Below the pieces are notes generated by a model that made no database searches, was not told the DNA's origin, and saw only the letters and a list, made by a program, of their open reading frames with translations. DNA of 64,000 nt from Alloprevotella sp. Lung230 (GTDB lineage: Bacteria > Bacteroidota > Bacteroidia > Bacteroidales > Bacteroidaceae), in the NCBI RefSeq assembly GCF_014385435.1, contig NZ_JACSUD010000008.1:1-64000 (forward strand), given 5' to 3'. This document shows, piece by piece, positions 1 to 13,004 of the stretch. The position numbers and the translations under genes are program-made. Every line of letters starts with the position of its first letter. Position 1 is the first letter of the stretch.

Positions 1-22
1 CAGTAGGGAGCAGACGAAACAC

Positions 23-70
23 AAAAAAAAGCACCGCAGCGGAGCGGGAAAATCGCTCACACTGCGGTGC
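23..70 (-). terminator. Terminator of the GH2 beta-galactosidase gene
   Basis: A 9-bp perfect stem (GCACCGCAG at 31-39 with CTGCGGTGC at 62-70) encloses a 22-nt loop. Read on the minus strand it is followed by a run of eight T. It lies just beyond the minus-strand beta-galactosidase stop codon, as expected for an intrinsic terminator. Confidence 0.8.
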
Positions 71-111
71 AAAGGAAAGCGTGCCGATGAGGGCAATAAG
101 AGGATGACGCC

Positions 112-4209
<4,098 letters not shown>

Positions 4210-4241
4210 TTAGCGATTTTACGATGAATGACTAAGTGCAG

Positions 4242-4249
4242 CAAAAATA
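4242..4249 (-). promoter_or_regulatory. -7 box of the beta-galactosidase promoter
   Basis: On the minus strand this reads TATTTTTG, matching the Bacteroidetes -7 consensus TAnnTTTG. A weak -33 match (GTTG) lies about 20 bp further upstream, near 4270. It predicts a leader of about 70 nt before the start codon at 4167. Confidence 0.5.
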
Positions 4250-4353
4250 CGAATATCTTTTGAGGTAGCCAACCTCAGAAAAGAGGAAAAGGCAGAAAAA
4301 GCAAGTGAAGAAGACAAAAGAACGTATTAAAAGCGATTTTATCCAGCATAAAA

Positions 4354-4385
4354 TTTGGTTATCGACAAAATAAGTCATACATTTG
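4354..4385 (+). promoter_or_regulatory. Bacteroidetes-type promoter of the DUF2851 gene
   Basis: TTTG (4354-4357), a 20-bp spacer and TACATTTG (4378-4385) fit the Bacteroidetes sigma-ABfr consensus. Transcription should begin near 4392. This rules out the upstream TTG at 4355 as a start codon and supports ATG at 4415. Confidence 0.75.
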
Positions 4386-4414
4386 CAAAAATAAGGATTT
4401 CACAGGCCGACACC

Positions 4415-5800
4415 ATGGAACAACTTCTGCACTACGTTTGGCAGCACCGCATTTTCCCGCTCGGAACGCTCCACACCGACCAAGGTCAGGTGGTAGAAGT
4501 GATTGACCCGGGTCTGCACAACACCGACGCCGGACCGGATTTTTTCAACGCCAAAATCCGACTGGACGGCCAATTGTGGGTGGGAAATGTGGAAATCCAT
4601 CTTCACGCCACCGACTGGTATCGGCATCACCACGAAACGGACATCCACTACAACAATGTGGTGCTGCACGTGGTCGAAACCTTAGACGGTGTGGCGAGAA
4701 ATGCCGCGGGCAATGCTCCACCACAACTGCAGTTGTCCATCCCCGACACCCTCCGTTCTTCCTTTGAGGCGCTCCAACAGGAAGCGCAATATCCGCCGTG
4801 CCACAAAGTCATTCCGGACATTCCTGCCCTCCACATCCACAGTTGGCTCGATGCGTTGGCGCGGGAACGATTGCAGCAGAAGACGGAGCGCATTGAGCGT
4901 TGGCTTGCACAAACCACCGACGACTGGGAGCGCACTTTCTTCATCACGCTGGCACGTGCTTTTGGTTTTGGCAAAAACACCGATGCTTTTGAACTTTGGG
5001 CGGCCACCATCGACCCACAGCACATCGGTAAACACCGCGACAACCCGATGCAGGTGGAAGCCTTCTTTTTCGGACAGGCGGGGTTGCTCGACGAGCACAC
5101 CACCCCACCCGAGCGCCAGGACGAACACTTCCATCGCTTACAACAGGAATATCAGTTTTTGCAAAAGAAGTTTAATCTCACACCCATCAGTTACGCACAT
5201 TGGCGCTTTCTACGCCTGCGTCCGCAGAACTTCCCCCATCGTCGGCTCGCGCAACTGGCGCTATTGTACAGCACTGCGCAACTCAATTTTTCAAAAATCA
5301 AAACTACCGACCGCCTTGAAGAAGTTCGCAAACTACTAAAAATCAAAACAATAGACTATTGGTCTACCCACTATCGTTTTGGCGAGAAAGTGAACATAAC
5401 TGCGAAATACGCGGACAAATCAAAAATTGAAACCAGCGCGAAAACAGACACCGAAAGCGAAGTCACCCCTCAACAGCGAGCAAAAAGGGCAAAAACGTCG
5501 TCCACCGAACTCTCGGACGCGACCATCGACCTTTTGCTCATCAACGCTGTTATCCCCATCCTTTTCAGCTACGGCCGCCGACACAGCGACGAGACCTTCA
5601 TCGAGCGCGCTATCGAATGGCTCGAAAGCATCGCACCGGAACAGAACGCCATCATCCGCGAATGGAAGAGAGTGGACATCACCGCACAACATGCCGCTGA
5701 CTCACAAGCACTCCTTCACCTCAAAACGCGCTACTGCGATCGGCGCGATTGCCTCCGTTGCCGCCTCGGCTCTTTCTATCTCCGACACAAATCCACTTAA
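4415..5800 (+). CDS. DUF2851 family protein
   Basis: The 461-residue product resembles the DUF2851 family, common in Bacteroidetes and of unknown function. The family-typical N-terminus is visible: a start at MEQLLHYVWQHR, then DPGLHNTDAGPDFFNAKI and VGNVEIHLHATDWYRH, with several conserved His and Asp that could bind metal or act in hydrolysis. The C-terminus has a Cys/Arg-rich stretch (RYCDRRDCLRCRLG), which may form a small metal site. The start at 4415 is chosen because the promoter -7 box ends at 4385. The thioesterase gene follows after 28 bp, so they are probably co-transcribed. No function is assigned. Confidence 0.85.
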   Translation: MEQLLHYVWQHRIFPLGTLHTDQGQVVEVIDPGLHNTDAGPDFFNAKIRLDGQLWVGNVEIHLHATDWYRHHHETDIHYNNVVLHVVETLDGVARNAAGNAPPQLQLSIPDTLRSSFEALQQEAQYPPCHKVIPDIPALHIHSWLDALARERLQQKTERIERWLAQTTDDWERTFFITLARAFGFGKNTDAFELWAATIDPQHIGKHRDNPMQVEAFFFGQAGLLDEHTTPPERQDEHFHRLQQEYQFLQKKFNLTPISYAHWRFLRLRPQNFPHRRLAQLALLYSTAQLNFSKIKTTDRLEEVRKLLKIKTIDYWSTHYRFGEKVNITAKYADKSKIETSAKTDTESEVTPQQRAKRAKTSSTELSDATIDLLLINAVIPILFSYGRRHSDETFIERAIEWLESIAPEQNAIIREWKRVDITAQHAADSQALLHLKTRYCDRRDCLRCRLGSFYLRHKST

Positions 5801-5828
5801 CCATTCAATCCCAACTATTTAACAAGAG

Positions 5829-6269
5829 ATGCAACCTACTTTTGTTTACAAAATGCGAGTGCGCGACTACGAATGCGACCTGCAAGGCATCGTCAACAAT
5901 GCCATCTATCAACACTATACCGAGGCATGCCGCCACGAATTTATCGAGACGAAAGGTATCGAATTTGCCGAACTCCACGACCGCGGCATCGATGTGGTGG
6001 TCGCCAATCTGGAGATGCGCTTCAAAACTTCCCTTCGCCCTCGCGACTGGTTTGAAGTACGTCTCTCGATGGAAAAAAATGGGCTGCGCTACGTGTTCCA
6101 CCAAGACATTGTGCGCCTGGTCGATACTGCACGAGCAGAGAAAGACCCATCTTATGCCAAAGAAGCTCTCTGCGTCCGTGCGAAGACGGACATTGTGGCG
6201 ATTGTCAACGGACGCCTCTCCGACTGCCCTGAATTGAACGAAAAATTTGGTTTGGCGACCGAACAATAA
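5829..6269 (+). CDS. Acyl-CoA thioesterase, hotdog fold (4HBT/YbgC-like)
   Basis: This 146-residue protein matches the single-domain hotdog thioesterase family (YbgC/FadM type) in length and in the active-site helix region: VRDYECDLQGIVNNAIYQHY, with Asp, Gly and Asn at the usual places and EACRHEF after it. Such enzymes hydrolyse acyl-CoA or acyl-ACP thioesters in the cytoplasm. The gene starts 28 bp after the DUF2851 gene and probably belongs to that transcript. The chain-length preference cannot be read from the sequence. 4-hydroxybenzoyl-CoA thioesterase is the same family and cannot be excluded. Confidence 0.85.
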   Translation: MQPTFVYKMRVRDYECDLQGIVNNAIYQHYTEACRHEFIETKGIEFAELHDRGIDVVVANLEMRFKTSLRPRDWFEVRLSMEKNGLRYVFHQDIVRLVDTARAEKDPSYAKEALCVRAKTDIVAIVNGRLSDCPELNEKFGLATEQ

Positions 6270-6458
6270 GAAAAAGCACACATTTTTCTCAGACAAAACC
6301 GTTTTTACCTTTCCTGGAAACGAAAGTCTTATTTTGAGCGATTTCATCGCGTTTTTTCCAAATTACACCTTTGTTGCAGCCAGCGATCGTGGGCAACGAA
6401 GGTGCTTTTTTGTGGCCGAAAAGCGGAAGCGGACTTCGCCTATCTGCCACAAAATGAC

Positions 6459-6466
6459 TATCTTTG
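6459..6466 (+). promoter_or_regulatory. -7 box of mnmG promoter
   Basis: TATCTTTG fits TAnnTTTG exactly. At the expected -33 position there is only TTCG. The box ends 6 bp before the mnmG ATG at 6473, so a transcript starting at the usual distance would have almost no 5' leader. Confidence 0.55.
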
Positions 6467-6472
6467 CAGTCT

Positions 6473-8365
6473 ATGGAACAGATTTTTCACTACGACGTCA
6501 TTGTTGTGGGTGCAGGTCATGCCGGCTGTGAAGCAGCAACGGCAGCTGCACGAATGGGCGCTCAGACCGTACTCATCACAATGGACATGAACAAAATTGC
6601 GCAAATGAGCTGCAACCCTGCCGTGGGCGGCATTGCCAAAGGACAGATTGTGCGCGAGATCGACGCCCTGGGCGGTCAGATGGGGGAGGTCACCGATGCC
6701 ACCGCCATCCAGTTTCGCATGCTCAACCGCTCCAAAGGTCCGGCCATGTGGAGTCCTCGTGCCCAATGCGACCGTGCGCGATTCATCACCGAATGGCGTC
6801 GTCGGGTGGAAAACACCGAACACCTCGACATCTGGCAAGACGAAGTGAGTGAATTATTGGCTAAGAACGGCGAAATCATCGGTCTACGCACCATTTGGGG
6901 CGCAGAGTTTCGCGCCAAATCCATCGTCATCACTGCCGGTACTTTCCTCAATGGACTCATGCACATCGGACGAAAGATGGTACCCGGTGGACGCTGTGCC
7001 GAACCGGCCTCTACCCTACTCTCCGCCTCCATACAGTCGCTCGGCATCGAGCACCAGCGCATGAAGACCGGAACACCCGTTCGCATCGATGCGCGTTCGG
7101 TGCATTTTGACGAGATGGAGGTACAACCCGGCGAGAACGACTTCCACCGCTTCTCCTTCATCAGTCCCGCTCGCCCACTTCCCCAACTCAACTGCTGGAC
7201 GTGCAACACCAACGCGGAAGTGCACGAAGTGCTGCGCCGCGGACTGGCAGACTCTCCGCTTTACAACGGACAAATCCAATCCATCGGCCCGCGCTACTGC
7301 CCTTCCATCGAGACGAAACTGGTCACTTTTGAGGGACGCGACAGCCACCCCCTCTTCCTCGAACCTGAAGGTATCGACACCAACGAGCTTTACTTAAACG
7401 GCTTTTCGTCCTCCCTGCCGATGGACATCCAAATCGAAGCTCTCAAAAAAATGCCGTGTTTCCGCGACATTAAGATCTATCGTCCCGGCTACGCCATCGA
7501 ATATGATTTCTTCCAGCCCACACAGCTCCATCCCACGATGGAATCAAAGAAAGTGCGCGGTCTTTTCTTTGCCGGACAAGTCAATGGCACCACAGGCTAC
7601 GAAGAAGCGGCCGGTCAAGGTATTATCGCCGGTATCAACGCTGCCCTTCACTGCACCAGCAGCGACACGTTCACCCTCGGCCGCGACGAAGCCTATATCG
7701 GCGTACTCATCGATGATTTGGTGAGCAAAGGGGTCGACGAGCCCTATCGTATGTTCACCTCGCGCGCTGAATATCGCATTCTTCTCCGACAGGACAACGC
7801 CGACATGCGTCTCACCCCCTATGCCGAGAAGTTCGGCCTCGCCACTTCTGAGCGCAGCGCTCGATTTCATCAGAAGAAATCCGGCATTGAGCAACTCATC
7901 GAAGCGGCTCGCCACTGCAATCTGAAGCCGGGAAGCATCAACGCACTTTTGGAGCAAAAGCAATCGCAGCCCCTCATGCGCGGTGCCAAACTCTTCGAAC
8001 TCATCGCGCGTCCGGAACTCTCTCTGGCCGACTTCATCAATTTCAATGCCGACGGTGCACTCGACAGTTTTCAGTCTATCGCCCAAGCCATCGACACCGA
8101 TAGAGAGGAAGTGCTGGAAGCCGCCGAAGTGCTCATCAAATACGATGGTTACATCGCGCGTGAGCGCGCACTGGCCGACAAGATGCAGCGCCTCGAAAAC
8201 ATCAAAATTCACAACCGCTTCGACTACGCTTCGCTCCAACAACTTTCCACCGAAGCCCGCCAAAAGCTCGAACACATCAATCCCGAAACGCTGGCACAGG
8301 CTTCGCGCATTCCCGGCATTTCGCCCTCCGACATTTCCGTGCTCTTGGTATTGCTCGGCCGCTGA
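6473..8365 (+). CDS. mnmG: tRNA uridine-5-carboxymethylaminomethyl modification enzyme MnmG (GidA)
   Basis: The 630-residue protein is MnmG, the FAD-dependent partner of MnmE. Together they install the (carboxymethyl)aminomethyl group on wobble U34 of several tRNAs in the cytoplasm. The N-terminal dinucleotide-binding motif VVGAGHAGCEAA (about 9-20), the CNPAVGGIAKGQ stretch, the GRDSHPLFLEPEG motif and the C-terminal helical MnmE-binding region are all present at normal length. ATG at 6473 (MEQIFHYDVIVVG) is chosen over an upstream TTG at 6464 because that codon lies inside the -7 promoter box. apt follows on the same strand after 113 bp that carry a parS-like site. Confidence 0.97.
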   Translation: MEQIFHYDVIVVGAGHAGCEAATAAARMGAQTVLITMDMNKIAQMSCNPAVGGIAKGQIVREIDALGGQMGEVTDATAIQFRMLNRSKGPAMWSPRAQCDRARFITEWRRRVENTEHLDIWQDEVSELLAKNGEIIGLRTIWGAEFRAKSIVITAGTFLNGLMHIGRKMVPGGRCAEPASTLLSASIQSLGIEHQRMKTGTPVRIDARSVHFDEMEVQPGENDFHRFSFISPARPLPQLNCWTCNTNAEVHEVLRRGLADSPLYNGQIQSIGPRYCPSIETKLVTFEGRDSHPLFLEPEGIDTNELYLNGFSSSLPMDIQIEALKKMPCFRDIKIYRPGYAIEYDFFQPTQLHPTMESKKVRGLFFAGQVNGTTGYEEAAGQGIIAGINAALHCTSSDTFTLGRDEAYIGVLIDDLVSKGVDEPYRMFTSRAEYRILLRQDNADMRLTPYAEKFGLATSERSARFHQKKSGIEQLIEAARHCNLKPGSINALLEQKQSQPLMRGAKLFELIARPELSLADFINFNADGALDSFQSIAQAIDTDREEVLEAAEVLIKYDGYIARERALADKMQRLENIKIHNRFDYASLQQLSTEARQKLEHINPETLAQASRIPGISPSDISVLLVLLGR

Positions 8366-8429
8366 CGGAGGAAACTACGCCTCAGCAAAAAGTAGGAGAA
8401 AACCTCGTTAAAACCACAGAAATTGATTA

Positions 8430-8447
8430 CGTTCCACGTGAAACAAA
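8430..8447. other. parS-like centromere site 1
   Basis: CGTTCCACGTGAAACAAA contains GTTCCACGTGAAAC, which fits the conserved bacterial parS consensus TGTTnCACGTGAAACA at all but the first base. It lies between mnmG and apt. The same 18 bases recur at 19622-19639. parS is bound by ParB and normally clusters near the replication origin. ParA and ParB genes are not in the window. Confidence 0.75.
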
Positions 8448-8478
8448 ACCTATCTATAAGTCGAAATATCAAACCTTT

Positions 8479-9015
8479 ATGAAAAAAGAATTGCTACTGG
8501 CTCATCTGCGAAACATCCCCGATTTTCCGAAGCCAGGCATCCAGTTTAAGGACGTTTCCACTCTTTTCAAAAACCCACTCTGCATCCGCGAAATGCTTGA
8601 CGAAATGGTGAGCCTCTACAAAGACAAGGGCATCACCAAAGTGGTCGGTATCGAAAGCCGCGGTTTCGTGATGGGTGCCATCCTTGCTGCCGAACTCGGT
8701 GCAGGATTTGTGATGTGCCGAAAAATCGGAAAGCTCCCGGGCAACACGCGAAAAATGAGCTACGGCAAAGAATATGGCGAAGACACCATCGAAATCCACA
8801 CCGATGCTTTCTCCCCCACAGATGTCGTACTCATCCACGACGACCTGCTCGCCACGGGCGGTTCGATGAAAGCCGCCATCGATCTTGTCGATTCGTTCGG
8901 GGTGAGAGACATTTACGTCAATTTCATCATCGAACTGCGCATGGAAGGGCTGAAAGGTCGCGAGTTTCTCGGCAACCGCGCCGACATCACTACCCTACTC
9001 ACGCTGTTCGAATAA
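8479..9015 (+). CDS. apt: Adenine phosphoribosyltransferase
   Basis: The 178-residue protein is a purine-salvage enzyme that converts adenine and PRPP to AMP in the cytoplasm. The PRPP-binding loop VVLIHDDLLATGGS (about 115-128), the N-terminal IPDFPKPGIQFKD motif and the GIESRGFVMGA motif are typical of Apt, and the length is standard. ATG at 8479 gives the usual MKKELLLAHLRNIPDFPKPG beginning. The parS-like site lies 32 bp upstream. A GC-rich hairpin follows the stop, and uvrC begins 68 bp downstream. Confidence 0.96.
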   Translation: MKKELLLAHLRNIPDFPKPGIQFKDVSTLFKNPLCIREMLDEMVSLYKDKGITKVVGIESRGFVMGAILAAELGAGFVMCRKIGKLPGNTRKMSYGKEYGEDTIEIHTDAFSPTDVVLIHDDLLATGGSMKAAIDLVDSFGVRDIYVNFIIELRMEGLKGREFLGNRADITTLLTLFE

Positions 9016-9043
9016 TCCACATCCGTTGATTTCTTTTTCTTCC

Positions 9044-9070
9044 GGTGCGGTGATGCTCCATCGCCGCACC
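9044..9070 (+). terminator. Hairpin after apt, possible terminator
   Basis: GGTGCGGTGA and TCGCCGCACC can pair around a 7-nt loop (one wobble or mismatch). It is followed by TCTTTCGCTTT, a weak U-rich tail. It may end apt transcription or sit in the uvrC leader, 13 bp before the uvrC start. Confidence 0.45.
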
Positions 9071-9083
9071 TCTTTCGCTTTAT

Positions 9084-10919
9084 ATGACTGCTGAAGAACG
9101 CAACGCCATCGAGCAACACCTGAAAGGCATCGTGCTCAATCTGCCCGAAAAGCCCGGAAGTTACCAGTATTACGACGATACGGGCACCATCATCTATGTC
9201 GGTAAGGCAAAGAACCTCAAGCGTCGCGTTGCCTCCTATTTCAACAAAGACCAACAGAGCAGCAAGACGCGGATGCTCGTTTCCAAAATCAGGAACATCA
9301 CCTACACCGTCGTCAACAGCGAAGAAGATGCGCTTTTGCTCGAAAACTCCCTCATCAAGCAATACCGCCCGCGCTACAACGTACTCCTCAAAGACGACAA
9401 GACCTACCCCTCCATTGCCATCACCAAGGAATATCTCCCGCGCATCTTCCCCACTCGCCACATCGACCGCAAAGGTGCTACCTACTACGGTCCTTACAGC
9501 CATGTGCCCACGATGCACGCGCTGCTCGACCTCTGTCGCCGCCTCTATCACCCTCGCCCCTGCCACACTCCGATGTCACAAGAAGGGGTGGAGAGCGGAA
9601 AATACGACGTTTGCCTCGACTACCACATCCACAAGTGTGCCGCCCCCTGCGTGGGCAAACAGTCGCACACCGACTATATGGCCAACATTGAGGCTTGCCG
9701 TGAGATTCTCAAAGGCAACACCCGAGATGTCGCACGCCGACTGCGCGAAGAGATGACCCAACTGGCAGCCGAGATGCGTTTTGAAGAAGCACAAGCACTG
9801 AAGCAAAAATACGATCTCATCGAAAACTTCCGCGCCAAATCGGAAGTCATCAGCAATGTGAGCTACGACATCGACGTCTTCTCCATCGAAAGTGCGGAAA
9901 AGGTGGCCTACATCAATTTCCTCCACGTGGTCAATGGCGCCATCACGCAATCCTTCACCTTCGAGTTCAAGAAGCGCCTCGACGAAAGCGATGCCGATCT
10001 TCTCGCCCTCGGCATTGTGGAGATGCGCAAACGCTTCGATTCCCACTCCAAAGAGATTGTACTCCCTTTCCCCATCGAACTGCCCGAAAACTATGCCACA
10101 CAGGTCGTCCCCCAACAGGGCGGCAAGAAGACGCTCCTCGACCTCTCGCGGCAGAACGTGTTGCAATACAAATTCGATCGTCTCAAACAGGCTGAAAAGC
10201 TCAATCCCGAACAAAAGCAGGTGCGGCTGATGAAGGAAATCCAAACGCAACTGGGCCTGCCGAAACTCCCCATCCACATCGAACTTTTCGACAACTCCAA
10301 CATCTCCGGCGAAGATGCCGTAGCCGCCTGCGTAGTGTTTGAGCGGTTAAAACCGGCAAAAAAGCGGTATAGGAAGTTCAACATCAAAACTGTCATCGGC
10401 CCCGACGACTATGCCTCAATGCGCGAAGTGGTGGAACGCCGCTACAGCCGCTTGGTGGAAGAAAACGATACCCTACCCGACCTCATCATTGCCGATGGTG
10501 GTAAGGGACAGATGGAAGCCATTCGCAGCGTGGTGGTCGACAAACTCCACTTGGACATCCCCATTGCCGGACTGGCCAAAGACAGCCGCCACCGCACACG
10601 CGAAATGCTCTTTGGCGACCCTCCCATCTCGGTCGCCGTCAAGCCCGACAGCACCCTCTTCCACCTCCTCACGCGCATGCAGGACGAGGTGCACCGCTTT
10701 GCCATCACCTTCCACCGCCAAAAGCGCTCCAAGCGCCAGGTAGCCTCCGAACTCGACCTCGTGAAGGGCATCGGCGAGAAGACCAAAGCCCTCCTCCTCT
10801 CCCGCCTGGGCAGCGTCAAAAAAATCAAGTCGGCCTCTCTCCCCGAACTCCAAGCCGTCATCGGCGAAAAGCGCGGTGAAAGCCTCTACGAACAACTGCA
10901 CACAGAGGGGAAGGCATGA
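9084..10919 (+). CDS. uvrC: Excinuclease ABC subunit C
   Basis: The 611-residue protein is UvrC, the dual-incision nuclease of nucleotide excision repair. The GIY-YIG domain is at about residues 20-100 (KPGSYQYYDDTG, then IYVGKAKNLKRR). A UVR motif lies at about 225-250 (MRFEEAQALKQKY). The RNase H-like endonuclease domain has IELFDNSNISGEDAV and LIIADGGKGQ, with its acidic residues intact. C-terminal helix-hairpin-helix motifs (VKGIGEKTKALLLSRLGSVK) end the protein. Length and order are normal. It is the last gene of the mnmG-apt-uvrC run and is followed by a repeat-filled intergenic stretch. Confidence 0.97.
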   Translation: MTAEERNAIEQHLKGIVLNLPEKPGSYQYYDDTGTIIYVGKAKNLKRRVASYFNKDQQSSKTRMLVSKIRNITYTVVNSEEDALLLENSLIKQYRPRYNVLLKDDKTYPSIAITKEYLPRIFPTRHIDRKGATYYGPYSHVPTMHALLDLCRRLYHPRPCHTPMSQEGVESGKYDVCLDYHIHKCAAPCVGKQSHTDYMANIEACREILKGNTRDVARRLREEMTQLAAEMRFEEAQALKQKYDLIENFRAKSEVISNVSYDIDVFSIESAEKVAYINFLHVVNGAITQSFTFEFKKRLDESDADLLALGIVEMRKRFDSHSKEIVLPFPIELPENYATQVVPQQGGKKTLLDLSRQNVLQYKFDRLKQAEKLNPEQKQVRLMKEIQTQLGLPKLPIHIELFDNSNISGEDAVAACVVFERLKPAKKRYRKFNIKTVIGPDDYASMREVVERRYSRLVEENDTLPDLIIADGGKGQMEAIRSVVVDKLHLDIPIAGLAKDSRHRTREMLFGDPPISVAVKPDSTLFHLLTRMQDEVHRFAITFHRQKRSKRQVASELDLVKGIGEKTKALLLSRLGSVKKIKSASLPELQAVIGEKRGESLYEQLHTEGKA

Positions 10920-10930
10920 AACCCTCTACT

Positions 10931-11588
10931 CACATATAGACATCTCAGCTTCCAAAACCGCCACTCGCCTCGGAGTTTAACACGGATTTAACACTGAGTA
11001 AGCCGAAACACTGCATTGCGGAATGCCCTCGAAGGGGACACCCATCGAAAAAAACATCTATGTCAGAGCAAATATCGGGTGTCGTTTCACTCCTACTCTT
11101 TTGACCTTCTCGCGCGCGCATACCCTACTACAATAGTGCAAGTTTTTTGCCTTCACGCCTTCACCACAGAAAATAAAGCGTTATAAATCAAAGGATTACA
11201 GGTGAAGGCAATTCTCTAGAACCTTCACCTCGTAAAAAGCAGAACTTCTGAAAAATCAGCGAAGAGGTGAAGGCAGTGAAGGCAAAAAACATGGATATGT
11301 GTAGTGTGTATACGCGTGCGCGAGGGGCAATACACAAAAGATGGGGTTCAGCCACACACAACTCAGAGGTGGTTTCATCTACCTCAGAGAAAAATAAAAC
11401 TACCTCTGAGGTAAATGAAACCACCTCCTTTGTAAAAAAACAGATGAGCGGATGCTCCGTCTGATAGAGCACTCCCTCCTTCCGCCATCTCCTCTGCAAA
11501 AAGCCCCGGCACAGGCCTCCGAAGTGTTAAATTCGCGTTAAAACCGAGTGCAAGTGGCTGAAAACGCCGACGAGATGTCTATATATCA
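10931..11588 (-). repeat. Inverted-repeat element, copy 1 (complete)
   Basis: The 779-bp gap after uvrC holds a composite element. Outer arms of about 65 bp (10931-10994 and 11524-11588) are inverted copies, both containing TATAGACATCTC and ending in TTTAACnCGnATTTAACAC. Inside lie an inverted pair of a second module (11113-11166 and 11266-11326), each with GCCTTCACnGCCTTCAC next to a GCGCGC tract, and a 21-bp tandem array. Read on the minus strand the module order is A-B-C-C'-A'. The same A-B-C-C' order recurs at 26427-26914. No transposase is present, so a MITE-like or structured non-coding element is the best description. Confidence 0.7.
11360..11443. repeat. 21-bp tandem array inside element copy 1
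   Basis: Four 21-bp units start at 11360, 11381, 11402 and 11423, each beginning (A)CTCAGAG, ACCTCTGAG or ACCTC. In the plus-strand frame of a 65-codon open frame (11267-11464) they encode heptads of the TSEKNKT / TSEVNET type. The same heptads occur in copy 2. Whether the frame is translated is unknown. Confidence 0.7.
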
Positions 11589-11698
11589 GTGGGGAGAAGA
11601 CCAAGAAAGGACGGCCGAGACATCGGCCAAGTGTTGTTCAAAATCAATCGTGGCTGCCCGAGCCGTAGGGTTCAGTTCGGTTTGAACCTATTTTTGTC

Positions 11699-12910
11699 TC
11701 ACTTTTGCAAAGCCTTGACTTGCTGCTTGAGTTCGTTGATTTGTTGTTGCAGATCGTCGTTGGCGGCTTTGAGTTCCTTGACAGCATTGATGAGCATATA
11801 GGTGAACTCGTTGGGATCAACGGCCTTAATGTCGGTCAAATCACCCATTTTCTTCTTTTGCACCGTCACCATAGAGGGCACCACCTGTTCCACTTCTTGG
11901 GCAATCACCCCGACATAGCGTTTGTCGCCGGTGCCCATAAAAGGTTTGTAGCGAAAAGAAACGGGGCGGATGCGAAGCAAGTCGGTCAAGCCGCGGTGAT
12001 AGTTTTCCACCTGCTCTTTGGTACGGGCATCGGAAACAGCAATCCACGTGCCTCCACCCTTTTTAAACGCTTCGCCATTGGCACGAAAGCGGAAAGCCTC
12101 ATCAAATTGATTGACCGAGGACAGCGTCCCAAGAGCACCCTCAACCCACCCTCCATGTTCCGGTCCTATCACAAAAGCGTCATAACTATTGATGTTGTCG
12201 CCTATCACCAAACGCAATTCAGATTCATCCAAAGCTCTATCATAGCGGTAGAAAGCCATTGGGTCGGAGTTACTGACAATCATCCCCGACCAAGCGCTGG
12301 AATATGTGCCCTCGAAAGCCAAATAAGGGCCCCACTGGGGATAAGAGGGGATATTATTGGCCCAGTCAGTACTCTTCATCGGTCGTCCGACCCACACATT
12401 CCCCTCAACAATGAGCTTTTGGCGAGGATCGTTGTAGCCCAAGCCCATGTTTCCTTGGTCGTTGATGAAAACTTGGTTGGTGATGGAGCGCGTAGTGTTG
12501 TTGTCGGAAAGGTTGCGCAGTTGCACCATATTTTTGGCAGGGTCGTTCATCCATAGCCCACGCATCTGCACCCACTTCGTGCCGTTGAAGTAATAGTAAC
12601 CTACGGCTGTGACATCACTCACCGCCACATTGCTGCCGGAATAGGTGGAGAAGATGCTCGACGTTTGCGCCACCACATAGACCATCGTCCCTTCCTTGGG
12701 AGCAGAAATGGCAGCCAATCGTGTTTTGGTGAGTCGAGGTGCACGAATGCCCTCGTTGGTGTTGCCTGTGGCGCGTGAGGGGAGCACATCGAGCGTGACT
12801 TCCGGTGTTCGGGTGTTCACTCCGACATTAGCCCCGTTTTGTGCCGACAAGAGCGATGGGGTGAGAAGAAAAACGCAGCAAGAGCAGCGCAAAAAGAGGT
12901 GAGAGAACAT
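11699..12910 (-). CDS. Secreted protein with C-terminal S74 intramolecular chaperone domain
   Basis: The 403-residue product has a signal peptide (MFSHLFLRCSCCVFLLTPSLLSAQ), then the VGVNTRTPEVTLDV motif found in Bacteroidetes surface proteins and phage tail fibres, a beta-rich middle, and a C-terminal peptidase S74 domain (ISVSDARTKEQ-like stretch at WIAVSDARTKEQV, then RPVSFRYKP and YVGVIAQEVEQVVPSMV). S74 domains help fibre trimers fold and then often cleave themselves off. A coiled coil (LKAANDDLQQQINELKQQVK) ends the chain. It is probably a trimeric surface fibre. Paralogues of its N-terminal motif occur at 16462 and 57071. It shares the poly-G upstream module with 27509 and 57071. Confidence 0.85.
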   Translation of the reverse strand: MFSHLFLRCSCCVFLLTPSLLSAQNGANVGVNTRTPEVTLDVLPSRATGNTNEGIRAPRLTKTRLAAISAPKEGTMVYVVAQTSSIFSTYSGSNVAVSDVTAVGYYYFNGTKWVQMRGLWMNDPAKNMVQLRNLSDNNTTRSITNQVFINDQGNMGLGYNDPRQKLIVEGNVWVGRPMKSTDWANNIPSYPQWGPYLAFEGTYSSAWSGMIVSNSDPMAFYRYDRALDESELRLVIGDNINSYDAFVIGPEHGGWVEGALGTLSSVNQFDEAFRFRANGEAFKKGGGTWIAVSDARTKEQVENYHRGLTDLLRIRPVSFRYKPFMGTGDKRYVGVIAQEVEQVVPSMVTVQKKKMGDLTDIKAVDPNEFTYMLINAVKELKAANDDLQQQINELKQQVKALQK

Positions 12911-12942
12911 ATATGCAAGTATTTAAACGACTATGGTGTGAG

Positions 12943-12973
12943 CAAATATAAAGAAAAGGCAGCAATGTACAAA
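12943..12973 (-). promoter_or_regulatory. Promoter of the S74 surface protein gene
   Basis: On the minus strand, TTTG (12973-12970), a 19-bp spacer and TATATTTG (12950-12943) match the Bacteroidetes promoter consensus. The leader before the start codon at 12910 would be about 25 nt. Confidence 0.65.
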
Positions 12974-13004
12974 ATGAATAGGATGAAATCGGTAAGCAAC
13001 GCGC

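Noticed and set aside
4355-4414. A TTG start 20 codons upstream in the DUF2851 gene
   Set aside because: The TTG is the -33 promoter element itself and the -7 box lies between it and ATG 4415, so it would not be on the transcript.
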